The translations under genes and the position numbers were made by a program. The notes beneath the pieces were generated by a model. It saw nothing but the letters and a program-made list of their open reading frames with translations. It searched no databases and was not told the DNA's origin. Shown here piece by piece: positions 35,626 to 46,577 of a stretch of 64,000 nt of DNA. Position 1 is the stretch's first letter. Each line of letters opens with the position of its first letter. The stretch is from Elmis aenea (lineage: Eukaryota > Arthropoda > Insecta > Coleoptera > Elmidae): NCBI GenBank assembly GCA_947652605.1, contig OX393579.1, positions 41,484,970-41,548,969 on the forward strand, read 5' to 3'.

Positions 35626-36840
35626 TACAGGGTGAGTCACGACGGACGCGTCGGAGTTTTATGGCGAAACGCTTTATATTTTCCAATTTCTAACGCTGTT
35701 AGATTATGTAAGTCAATAAGGGCTACATTTAAAAAATATTTTCAAAAAAGAGTGGTATATCAAAGTTATACTTTTTCTTATGGAACTCCCTATATATTTT
35801 TACATTTTTGGATTCCTCTTTAAATTTAATTAATAAAATCTAAAAGGTCATATGGGTCTAAAGTCAATCGTTCTCGTGAAAATCGCATTTTCATGAAAAT
35901 ACAGTATTTTCAAAAATTTTCAACATTTAAAAACTTTGAGAAGTCTGAAGAAATTCGCTTGGAGATAAGATTGACAATAGATTATGTAATACTTTGCACC
36001 ACCTACATTTTTAAAATATTATACAGGGCGTTTTTTACGCTTGGTCAAACTTGTGAAACTTTAAACATCGATAACTCATTTTTTTTAAATACAACCCCCT
36101 ATATTTTTTTCACCGTCTTATAGAAAATGTAATTCTCTGTCGAAAACATTAATACTGTTTTATACCTAAAATTGATATTTTCCGAGATATTGCGATTTTA
36201 TTGTTAATTATTAGGTCAAAGTAATATTTACAAGAATATTAACAAGAAAATCGCAATATCTCGGAAAATATCAATTTTAGGTATAAAACCATTTTAATGT
36301 TTTCGATAGAGAATTACATTTTCTATAAGACGGTGTAAAAAAAATATAGGGGGTTGTATTTAAGAAAAATTAGTTATCGATGTTTAAAGTTTCACAAGTT
36401 TGACCAAGCGTAAAAAACGCCCTGTATAATATTTTTAAAATGTAGGTGGTGCAAAGTGTTACATAATCTATTGTCAATCTTATCTCCAAGCGAATTTCTT
36501 CAGACTTCTCAAAGTTTTTAAATATTGAAAATTTTTGAAAATACTGTATTTTCATGAAAATGCAATTTTCACGAGAACGGTTGACTTTAGACCCATATGA
36601 CCTTATACATTTTATTAATTAAATTTAAAGAGGAATCCAAAAATGTAAAAATATATAGGGTGTTCCATAAGAAAAAGTATAACTTTGATATGCCACTCTT
36701 TTTTGGAGCACCCTGTATGTTTGAAAATATTTTTAAAATGTAGCCCTTATTGACTTACATAATCTAACAGCTACAGAAATTGGAAAATATAAAACGTTTC
36801 GCCATAAAACTCCGACGCGTCCGTCATGACTCACCCTGTA
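35626..36840. mobile_element. 1.2-kb foldback element with arms of about 560-590 bases
   Basis: TACAGGGTGAGTCACGACGG begins the left arm, and the right arm ends with its near inverse, CCGTCATGACTCACCCTGTA. The arms match almost throughout and meet near 36190-36240 at GAGATATTGCGATTTT and its complement. TA is present at both ends. There is no coding sequence; the paired frames at 35893 and 36370 and at 35632 and 36733 are the same arm read twice. The right arm carries a short extra segment near 36695-36720. Confidence 0.9.
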
Positions 36841-37045
36841 CATATTATTAAAATTTGTAAATTTAAAAGTTGCTACACAAGTCAACTCATCGTCGAAATT
36901 CAGTATCACAATATTAAAATAAAAACAAAACACAATTTTACATATTAAAATTTGACTACTAACTAATTATAGAAAATAACGTTATATATACACTGTCCTT
37001 TTACAGGCTTTATATAAAGCCGATGATTACATTGGAATATTTTTC

Positions 37046-37272
37046 ATATTACCTCCAATAAAATACTACATTAAATAAAGTCGTTTTGGAAACAAGACAA
37101 AATTTAATTATCACAATAAAATATTGTTTTAAATTATAATTACTTGTGTAGGTAGCTTGACAAATGCAGGTGGGCCCAGCCCGTGGCCTAAAGATAAAGC
37201 CGTACCTGCGTGACTATGTGCAAAGTAAAAATCTACCTACTACTTACTACTACTTATGTTTGTCATTACAAG
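37046..37272 (+). repeat. Left part of a 1-kb repeat split by the P-like element
   Basis: It matches 46578-46800: CCAATAAAATACTACATTAAA, GGAAACAAGACAAAATTTAATT, CAAATGCAGGTGGG and CCTAAAGATAA(A)GCCGTACCTGCGTG. It ends with ATTACAAG, after which homology resumes only at 44554. Confidence 0.8.
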
Positions 37273-37479
37273 CAGGGGCGTCCCACTTAAACGTAGCTAC
37301 TTGAGAAAATATAATTGGAAAAAATGCATCTCCAGCCCGTGTAGACGGCGCCACATGAGTATTTCGCGGCGCATGCGATTTATAGTTGTTTACTAACTGC
37401 CATAGATACTGCGGTACAGCGTGTTAAACGTTTTGTATTAGAAAACGCATCGAAAACGTTAAACGTGACACATGGCTTT

Positions 37480-37625
37480 CAGCTTATATCAGCGTTTTTT
37501 ATTTGAGTGATGTTTGTGTGCTAATATTTATTTTTGGTGCTATTTTTATATAGATAAACTTATACGTAGTGATTAACTGATAAACTAATATTGTAGTGTT
37601 ATAATATCGAGTGAAAACTGGTTAG
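37480..37625 (+). other. Probable non-coding first exon of the P-like transposase gene
   Basis: A strong splice donor GTTAG/GTAAGT lies at 37625/37626 and a strong acceptor ATATTTCAG ends at 38138, six bases before the ATG at 38144. The start of transcription is not determinable; 37480 is only a guess. The intron (37626-38138) contains the left long inverted repeat. Confidence 0.45.
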
Positions 37626-37774
37626 GTAAGTAGATAATGTATATAACGATTGACTTGCTATTGATTACTAAAGAAAAGTTCGATTAACGACATTTAAAAC
37701 TGGAACAACATTTTTATAACAAATAATTAAGTTCATAAAGTTTTTACATGATAAAACAACCTATAAATGTGTAT

Positions 37775-38105
37775 ATGTGCTATAGAACCTTCTACAGTTT
37801 TATATTTTACTAGTTATTATAGACATCTACAGTTTTATATTTTAATAGTTCGACCGAAATGATCTCAGGTTTGAGCGCGTTTTTAAAAATTCAAGCTTGC
37901 AGTTAGCCCCAGTGTTCAATTGCGTTTTTAGTTTTTGTAGTTAGTCAGTCATGTTACAGAAACTGTACGATTAAGAACTAATAAAGTTTTTAAAATTAAA
38001 GAAAGGTTGTGTTTTGACTGAGTTTGTTTAAAAAAGAAAAAGAACTTTAAACCGTTGGGGGCACGCCACGGCCCCACGACGAAATTCATGTATGTATTAT
38101 GTATA
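37775..38105 (+). repeat. Left arm of the P-like element's long inverted repeat
   Basis: It pairs with 43266-43590 at high identity (roughly 90% by eye), through CGGCCCCACGACGAAATT, AACCGTTGGGGGCACG, CAAACTCAGTCAAAACACAAC (here inverted) and GGTTTGAGCGCG. It lies about 500 bases inside the left border, unlike the 31-bp terminal repeats of Drosophila P. Confidence 0.85.
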
Positions 38106-38143
38106 ACAAAGTATGTAATATATTTATATATATTTCAGAAGAA

Positions 38144-41100
38144 ATGGGGAAACATTGTGCGGTGCTGGATTGTGTGCCGAATTTTAAAAGTAAGCACAGG
38201 TTTCCAAACCCGAACAAATCTTATGAGTTGTTCAAAGAATGGGTTCTTTTATGTGGGCGATTGGAATATAGAAATAGAGATCCGAAAGAAATATATGATA
38301 AGTACCGCGTATGTCGATTACATTTTAGCGAAGATTGTTTTGGACAAAATAATAAACTAAAAGAAAATGCTGCGCCTTCATTAAACTTACCAAGTATACC
38401 TACAGTTTTGAACAAAACAATTTTTGTATCAATTAAGCATTTATTATTTATTTTTGTAGGACCATTATCTGATGAAGAAAGTGAAAATGAATTATGTTCC
38501 AAACATTCAAAATTGATAAATCCTCATGCCTCAGTTATACTTACTGCATCACCAGGTAAACAAATAAATATAATATTAAAAAAAAAAATATTATTGTTAC
38601 TTTATGAATTAATCCACATTTCAGTTATTCAAGATGATTTACTTGTCGACATGAATGTGATGATTGAACAAACTTTTATCTCAGAAGCAACTAAGATTAA
38701 AGAAAAATCTTTGCCTAGTAAGTTTTTCATTATTCATAAAAAACAACAATAAGTAATTCCTATAAATCCTTATTTTCTAATACAGAGTGTCCCACAAGGT
38801 ATGCCTTCGCTAATTTTTGCCTAAATCGAATGTTTAAGACCTAGATAAAACGTTTTTACCGATAATGATTTTTTTTCATGTGTCCCTTCATATACAGGGT
38901 GTCTCAAATATAGTGAACAGCATGGGGATTTCGTGAATAGTAAGAGATACAGAGTTGGTTAAATGGGTCAAAATCATCTTTGATTTAGAGCAACTGTTCT
39001 ATGAGAAAAAAACTCAAAAAAAAACAATTGTTTTGGCGCTACTGATGAAAAACAAAACACATCAGGTTTTTAATTTCTGCTTATAACTTGCTTAATTGAA
39101 ATCATACTCAAAATATTACTGGACATTATCAGGGCACTTTTTTGCGTAGATTTGAAATTTGTCATCAAATTTTATTTACCTTCATTTGTTTTTGTTTTTT
39201 TTAACATTAACTTTCTTATTTTAAATACGGCTTATGTCAAAACAACAAAAACAAATGAAGATGGATAAAATTTGTTGACAAATTTCAATTCTATGCAAAA
39301 AAGTGCCCATATAACGTCAAATATTTTCAGTATGATTTCAATTAAGCAAGTTATAAGCAGAAATTAAAAACCTGATGTGTTTTGTTTTTCATCAATAGCG
39401 CAAAAACAATTTTTTTTTAAAGTTTTTTTTTCATAGAACAGTTGCTCTTGAATCAAAGATGATTTTGACCCATTTACTTACTATTTACGAAATCCCCATG
39501 CTGTTCATTATATTTGGGACACCCTGTATATGAAGGAACACATGAAAAAAAATCAATATCGGTAAAAACGTTTTATCTAGGTCTTAAACATTCGATTTAT
39601 GCAAAAATTAGCGAAGGCATACCTTGTGGGACACCCTGTAAAATCCCCATTCTTTCAATATAAATGTATACAAATATGATTATTCAGTATTTATCCCACT
39701 GAGATATTTGCGTTTGTAGCTAAGCAATCGCCACTATCGGTAAACAACTGAACTACACGCAAGCGGGTAAATAAATATTCTAGCCATAATAAGAAATTCA
39801 ATTGTAAATATTTGTATTTACCTTATAATTTAATAAGTAATTTAAAAAATCTATTACATAAATTAATTTGCCTATCCATCACATAGCTCATATAGTATTT
39901 TCCTGCTGGCATTGACATTTTATCTACGTTTTTTACTCTAATCGCGAATATGTATTACTTATTTAAATATATAATGTTAGGCTTATAATTGATATTTAAT
40001 TGTATTTGATTTTTTTAATATTTTTCACTATTGTTTTATCTTTTATCATGTGTTTATAGCCAGTGGAATATTGATTTTAACTTTAAACTTTTTTTTCCAA
40101 CAAAATACCATTTTTATTTTAATGTTCCTTCTCATAATTTCATTTCAATATGAAATTCCTTTATTCCTTTACTTTGGTTTTTAAATGAATATGAAGTAAT
40201 TGCAATAATATTGGAAAATAAATATTTTTTTATGTACGTAATCGGGTATATATAAAAAATACTTTATTTTTTAATATTATAAACTAAAGGCAAATTGAGA
40301 AAGGTTGGCAGTATTATAAGTGCATTAATTAGGCATGTTCAGTGATATATTATGAATCCATAATTTTCAATTCCCCAAGAAATTCAAGATCAATCTGTGG
40401 ATACCACGCTTCCATGTTCTTCTAAACAATTCACATCTGCGTGTGAAATTGTACATAATACAACACAATCAAAGCGTAAAAGGGAGAGTCTGCTTAGTGC
40501 TGTTGGTACTGCGAGAGCTGTAGATTTATCACCCAAAGCAAAATTTTTATATGGTCGAGCCATTTACTACAAAAAACGTCTTTCTGTAATTAAACAGTCA
40601 AAATATAATTTTAAAAGAAAGTTGTTAGAATCTACATCTTATGTCAAGAAAATGAACGACGTTACATCCAGTATGGACAGAGTTCGTGCTAGATTTTTTA
40701 TGAACCAGATGGAAAATCTCGATAAAGCTCCTAATGCATGTAGGTATCAATTGGATGATAAAATTTTGGGATTGGTTTTACAAAAACAGTGTGGAGGATC
40801 TGGCTATAGATTTCTTCGAAATACATTCAACCTACCTTCCATATCTACAATAAACAGAATGGCAGAGAAGATTCCGATAGAAATCGGATTAAATACAGTA
40901 TGCTTTGATCTTTTTAAAACAACTAAATTTTCGTCAGAATTAGATAAATATTGTGTATTGATGTTTGATGAAATTAGTATTGCACCGCACCTTCAGTACA
41001 ATACAAAACTAAATTTGGTAGAAGGATTCGAAGATTTTGGCGATAGACGATCTAGTGAAATAGGAAACCATGTCCAAGTAAGAAATTAATATTATTATAA

Positions 41101-42999
41101 TTATTATTTCTTAAGTACCTTCTATATTTTCTAGGTTTTCATGCTTCGTGGGATTATTAAAAAATGGAAGCAACCTGTATACTTCAACTGTGTCAATGGT
41201 GCTACAAAGGGTGCTGAAATTGTTAGAATTATTAAAATAATTGTACAGGCAGCAAAAGAGGCAGGACTTACAATTTTGGCAACTATTTGCGATCAAGGGT
41301 CCAATAATGTATCGGCAATTAAGACCTTAACTGCAGATACTCGTGCTAAATATTTAAGAGATGGAAAAGAACATGCAGATGCTACATTTGAATTGAGTAA
41401 CTTAAGCATTATACCCTTATTTGATACGCCTCATCTCTTTAAAGGAATGCGGAATAATTTTTTAAAATACGATATTCATTTTGAATTAAATAATGAAAAG
41501 AAAGTAAGTGTTGTTCTATTTGTAGAACTTTTTTCTCTAAAATATTTTTTGTTATAGATTGCCAAATGGGATTGGATTCATTTAGCCTATAAAATGGATC
41601 CATATATTGGACATGTACGCAGTATGCCTAAATTGACTGAAAAACATGTAAATCCATCGTTAATTAAAAAGATGAAAGTTTCTTGCTGTACGCAAGTTTT
41701 CAGCTCGACTGTTGCCACAGCAATTAACTTGATGGCCTTTTCTGGTGAGTTAAATTGTTTACGGATTTGATAAATATGAATTAATTGTAATGTATGTATT
41801 TATTACTTATATGTATTTTTTATTTTTAGAAACAACTGTTATTACTGAAAGTGGAACATTAAAAATGCCCAAAAGTGCAATGGACACATCGGATTTCTGT
41901 CGGTTTATGGACCAGCTCTTTGATAGTCTGAATTCTAGCTCTTTAAAATCAGCAAAGAAGTGGAAAAGAGCATCGACCGCTACAAGTGGACATATTGCTT
42001 TCTGGAATAGTTCCCTTAAAGTATTAGAGTCAATGCAATTTGTATCACGAAACGGCGTTTCAACTAAACCGATTAGCTTGCGAAATTTAATAGTAACAAT
42101 AAAAAATTTTAAAATTTTGTACAAGAAAATGCTAGAAGTTAAATTTCCGTATATGTGCACACGTATATTTAATCAGGACCCAGTAGAAAACTTTTTTGGG
42201 CGGATAAGGCAGCGTTCATATCGCTATGTGAATCCCACATTTACTTCTTTCAAAATGTTATATAAGAGTCTTCTTATAAATAATCTGACATCTAAACCAT
42301 CTATAGGAAGTAATTGTGAGGCAGATGATTCCACGACGTATTTCACCTTGAAGGAAATAATTTTGAAGGTATTTATGATATGTTTGTAATAAATCTTAAT
42401 ATATATTCACACCACAATGTTTTTTGCAGCCCAACTCCAACTCAATTCAAGAGCAATGTGTTGAAGGAATTCCGTTGCCAACAATATATTGGGATAGAGA
42501 CATTGGAAACATTTCTACACCTATCCTAACATATGTATGTGGGTATACCATAAAACACTTGAAACACAGCAATTGTGTTTCTTGCCATAAAAGTGTTTTC
42601 TCTAATGACATTACTGGTGAACAATATAAATTTGTTAAATTAAAAGAAGTGAGCAATAAGCAGTTGTTATGCTATGTTAATAACAATTTATTGCGATATT
42701 TAAAATCTGCGTATAATATTATAATATATATATTAAAAAACCATCTTAATTTAAATAATTTATATCCGAGAATCAATATCACGATAAGAAAATCATTAAA
42801 TGATCCTGCTATTTGTGAAATTCATAAAGAAACTGTGTTACATAACGTTTTAAAGAAGTTTACAGTTACTTTAATACATAATTATACTTTACAGTTGAAC
42901 AGGGTAATGATGGGGCAAGATTTAAGACCCATATTTAAACACCACCCTGATGTTTTCAAGAAAGCTAAAAAGATGTATATATCGAAACAAAAAAAATAG
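38144..42999 (+). CDS. P-element/THAP9-like transposase, eight coding exons
   Basis: Exons inferred from splice sites and phase: 38144-38393, 38460-38555, 38625-38717, 40380-41077, 41135-41503, 41558-41744, 41830-42368 and 42430-42999. They sum to 2802 bases, 933 residues plus stop, with every junction in frame. Residues 1-85 form a THAP zinc finger (MGKHCAVLDC, then CRLHF and a closing LP). Exon 4 begins with a Lys-rich, possibly coiled-coil segment and then holds VLMFDEISI, the first catalytic Asp. Exon 5 has VFMLRG..KKWKQPVYF and ATICDQGSNN (second Asp). Exon 6 has MPKLTEKHV..KKMKV. Exon 7 has DPVENFFGRIRQR (catalytic Glu). Length is close to human THAP9 (about 900). The first two introns are 3n and open, so their retention would also keep frame. 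The 38717 and 40379 junctions are the least certain. Confidence 0.85.
38781..39640. mobile_element. Foldback MITE in the large intron of the P-like gene
   Basis: TACAGAGTGTCCCACAAGG at the left is matched inversely by CCTTGTGGGACACCCTGTA at the right, with TA flanks. The arms run about 425 bases. A second pair of ends (TACAGGGTGTCTCAAATATAG at 38893 and its inverse ending 39528) marks either a nested element or a compound one. It lies wholly in intron 38718-40379 and leaves coding sequence untouched. Confidence 0.85.
42369..42429 (+). other. Last intron of the P-like gene
   Basis: This is a 61-base intron with donor AAG/GTATTT and acceptor TTTTTTGCAG. If retained, translation would end after seven codons, giving a protein that lacks the last 190 residues. 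In Drosophila P, retention of an intron makes a repressor; the parallel here is only an inference. Confidence 0.6.
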
Positions 43000-43218
43000 G
43001 GTTGAGCAGCAAATCACAATTAAAATCAAATAATTTTTTAATTTAAATTAAGTGATGTTGCTTGTGTTTACGTATTCTATTCCTTTGTTTGGAGTAGATA
43101 CATGTAATTACAATTTAATTATGCGTAATGAAATTTAATCAAAAAAATCCTGATTTACAAAAAAAAATCAATGATTTTAAATTTTTTTGGAAAAAAATCA
43201 TGGTGTTTATCAACCCTG
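42997..43218. mobile_element. Small hAT-like insertion at the end of the P-like gene
   Basis: TAGGGTTGAGCAGCAAATCA and the inverse of its right end (CAGGGTTGATAAACACCATG) are imperfect inverted repeats related to the element at 49140-50343. The flanks AAAAAAAA and AAAAAGAC agree at six of eight bases. Its first three bases provide the TAG stop of the transposase frame. Confidence 0.5.
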
Positions 43219-43818
43219 AAAAAGACAATCCTTTTTTTTTGTAAAGTGTATGCTGCATATGTATATAAATTAAATTTAATTTCGTTGTGGGGCCGTGACG
43301 TGCCCACAACGGTTTAAAGTTCTTTTTCTTTTTTAAACAAACTCAGTCAAAACACAACTGTTCTTTAATTTTCAAAACTATTAGTTCTTAATCGTACAGT
43401 TTCTGTAACATGACTGACTGACTACAAAAAGCTAAAAACGCAATTGAACACTGGGGCTAACTGCAAGCTTGAATTTTTATAAACGCACTCAAACCTGAGA
43501 TCAGTTCGGTCGAATTATTAAAATATGAAACTATAGAGGTCTATAAGTAACTATTAAAATATAAAATTGTTGAGGGTTATATAACAATTTTACGAATTTA
43601 TTTATTAATTAGATTAGTTTTGTTATTAGTGATAATTAAATAGTGATTGTAGTTAGGTACATGTAATTACAATTTAATTATGCGTAATGAAATTTAATCA
43701 AAAAAATCGTGATTTACAAAAAAAATTAACGATTTTTAATTTTTTTGGAAAAAAATCATAGTTTTTATCAACCTTAAAAAAGACAATGTTTTTTTTTGTT
43801 AAGTATATGCTACATATA
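43100..43818 (+). repeat. Direct duplication around the right inverted repeat
   Basis: ACATGTAATTACAATTTAATTATGCG... (43100-43263) recurs at 43659-43818 at high identity. The sequence after the right inverted repeat (TTATTTATTAATTAGATTAGTTTTG, from about 43598) recurs after the second copy, where it is interrupted by the MITE at 43863. The right end therefore carries a partial tandem duplication that includes part of the small hAT-like insertion. Confidence 0.75.
43266..43590 (-). repeat. Right arm of the P-like element's long inverted repeat
   Basis: This is the inverse of 37775-38105: GTGGGGCCGTGACGTGCCC, AACGGTTTAAAGTTCTTTTTC, AACTCAGTCAAAACACAAC and AGCTTGAATTTTTATAAACGC. It starts about 265 bases after the stop codon. 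Confidence 0.85.
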
Positions 43819-43862
43819 ATTTACTTTTTAAGAATTTATTTGTTAATTATATTAGTTTTGTT

Positions 43863-44283
43863 TAGGGCATGAAACCGGTATTTTAAACCGGTTTAAAAAA
43901 CGGTTAACCTTTATTTTTGTCTAAAAAATTGATTTTTAACCGAAACCGTTATTTTTAAAGGCAGAAAAAACGGTAACCTTTAACCAAAATAATAAAAAAC
44001 CGGTGTTTTAAACATCTTTTTGACAAAATAAAAAATTGTATTAAATGCGATTAGTTTACCAAGAAGTAATTAATAAATAGATCATATATTTTCATACTTT
44101 GCATTCCTAATCTGAATAATGTTAAAAACCGATTAATTTAACCGGTTTTGTAAACCGGTTTATAATTTACACAAAACCGGTTTTTTACCGAAAAAAACAG
44201 TTTTTCAACAAAAACCATTATAAAAGTAAAGTTCTCGATTTCGGTTAACCGTTAACCAAAATTTTTTTCGGTTTCTAGTCCTG
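43863..44283. mobile_element. hAT-type MITE, CAGGGC...AACCGG family
   Basis: The ends are TAGGGCATGAAACCGG and CGGTTTCTAGTCCTG. The flanks GTTTTGTT and GTTTTATT agree at seven of eight bases. The interior is dominated by repeated AACCGG and TTTTAACC blocks that can fold on themselves. It lies in the 3' part of the P-like element. Confidence 0.8.
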
Positions 44284-44553
44284 GTTTTATTATTAGTAAT
44301 AATTAAATAGTTTGCATAATATGTCCTTCTTTTTAAGTATGTCTTGTCATGTTTATTTTTATATAATAAACTATTTTTATTGTAATTTTTTGGTTTTATT
44401 TTAAAAATTAGGTATCTGTAGAACTTGAATATCATTTCTTAACCTATATTTTAAATTTCCCGCTAAAATTCGCATCTCCTAACGGATAGATGGCGATATT
44501 TATATCCAAACAGTATACCGTGAGTGACGGATCTATTCTACTTATTATCTATG

Positions 44554-45358
44554 ATTACAAGTCCCAGCTTGCGCCGGGACATTAGAAAAATTATTTATAA
44601 ACTCATTTGAGTTGTTCCTCCCCACGGTAATCTTTAGTAAAAGGCGAAAGATTAAATCGTTATGAGGAGAAACCAGAGTAATTTTAAATATAACGAACAT
44701 AGAACCTATATCCACACTGTTATAGCTATGTACGGGAGAGTTAAGCACAGCGCCACCTATGATGTATATAATTAAACTAAGGCTCAATCTCTGTCAATAC
44801 TGTAGCGATTTACAATTGGAAACCCAACGATTTTAAATGTATATGTATACGACTAAAAATTTAATTACCTAAATAATGTAGGTTGGTTGTCAGCTATAAA
44901 AATGTTTAATTTAAACTCAGTTACCTATATTACTAACCAATAATACTTCATTATCATTAACATATAAATGAAGTAAATGATTTAACTAATGAAAATAAAA
45001 ATCCTGAATTATATTATCTTTATACTTAAAATTTTACTCTTTAAATGCGTAAATATTGTATCTATCCAATTTAAATAAATTAAAAATTGTCGATTGGACA
45101 AATAAAATTATATACGCAATGCTTGATTTGCAAGGTTAATTTCAATTAACTTACAATACGATTCTAAAATGTATTAATACACAAAGTAAAGTGTTATCAT
45201 AAAATTTTGACCAAACAAAAGGCGTACTATATCAAAATTTTGATAGACTTTTTGTACAACATGGGAACAATTATGTTTTCAAAAATTGTGTTTTTAAAGG
45301 CGCCAAAAACTTTGGAAAAAAGAAAGAATTCACATCGAAAATAAGACCTATGTGTGAC
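44554..45358 (+). repeat. Right part of the 1-kb repeat split by the P-like element
   Basis: It starts with the second ATTACAAG and matches 46790-47486: CCCAGCTTGCGCCGGGACATT, TTGTTCCTCCCCACGGTAA, ACTGTAGCGATTTACAATTGG. The frames at 44205 and 44545 are not genes. Confidence 0.8.
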
Positions 45359-46577
45359 TAAATCAATAAAGTATCATCAAACGACTGACATACATTTTTG
45401 AAACAGATGAGCTTTCGACGGTGTCATTTGCGTTTCGTAGTACGTTGAAGGGACATCTTTTTAGAGCCTCATTTACCATACTGTACAAGATCTATTAAAT
45501 ACATTTCGTTAGTGTTGCACGCAAACTATAAGTTAATTGTATGTAGCACCTTGCAAATTAAAAGACCCCACACTTATTTTAAATTACATTGATTAGGAAA
45601 TGTTACACATTCGTAAATTATAGGAAAAACCATGATCTGATTATCGATAAGCAGCATCGTAGCGATAATTTTCCTTAATAGCTGACATGCCAAGTTTTAA
45701 CGGCATTTAACTAATTTTCTTTGGGATTAAAAGGTGTGTTACATTAAATGAAACTTAGCACATTTCTAATACTGTAGAATAAAAATTTTAATTATTCAGT
45801 TGAGGTAATCACCGTAATTTATTCTGGTGTGACAAATCATTTTCTAACCGGGGAATAATGCCTTGTAAAAAATATGTAGGTACAATAAAAATATACTTAT
45901 TTTATTTCTACCAATAACGAAACTAAACGATTTATTCTTAAAATGAAAAGCAGCTACCACAATTATACCTAATATTTTTTACTTATTGCAGATTTTAAAA
46001 CGACATTCATCATGGTGTATCTATCACGGGACGGCTGGTGACAATAGAAGCAGGTGGAGCCAGGGACGCAGAAAAATATTTTAAAATTTTCTTAAACCAA
46101 GCAATATGTACTATAAATGTTCTTGTTTTTTGCCTCTTGTTGAGTAATATGCACATTGCACATCCATGAGTTGACGCACCAAGTTTTTAAACTTCCAATT
46201 TTTCCTCAGATTTAATAAAAAACGTTTTTACATTGAACTGTCGATATTGTTCATCGTCGTAAAAATTTAAACTTTAATAAAAATTCCAACAAAAAAAATC
46301 AACTAAATAAATAAACAGCAACAAAATACACCAACAATAAATTAACACACCAAAATAAAACAAACAGATCAACGAGGAATAAATAACGCACTATCAAAGA
46401 ATCGCGTGCTACGTACTAAGAAACTTGGGCCCGATCAAACGTGCCCTATATGAACGTTGCGACCAGTAAACAAACACTATCTATCGCTAGTCCACGCGTT
46501 TCATACATATACTGTGCTCTACAGGTATGAAATAGGGGCAGCCTCCGGTTGTCCTGAAAGTGCGTTATACTTGCGCC
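45359..46577. other. No recognisable gene between the two repeat copies
   Basis: AT-rich with a somewhat GC-richer part near 46400-46560. No domain, terminal repeat or RNA gene is seen. Confidence 0.35.

Larger units (their letters stand above)
37273..44553 (+). mobile_element. P-element-like transposon with an apparently intact gene
   Basis: The borders are deduced from the 8-bp duplication ATTACAAG (37265-37272 and 44554-44561) and from the uninterrupted related repeat at 46578-47486. P elements make 8-bp duplications. The left end is CAGGGGCGTCCC and the right end, inverted, is CATAGATAATAAG. Only CA is shared, so the termini are unusual. Inside are the transposase gene (38144-42999), a likely non-coding first exon, inverted repeats of about 320 bases, and several later insertions. 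The total of 7.28 kb exceeds typical P elements (about 3 kb), partly because of these insertions. Confidence 0.75.

Noticed and set aside
35893..36933. Pairs of near-identical proteins on opposite strands
   Set aside because: They are the two arms of one foldback element read outward and inward.
44205..44787. Minus-strand frames next to the P-like element
   Set aside because: They fall in the AACCGG MITE, the element's end and the 1-kb repeat, with no domain and no counterpart in the other repeat copy.
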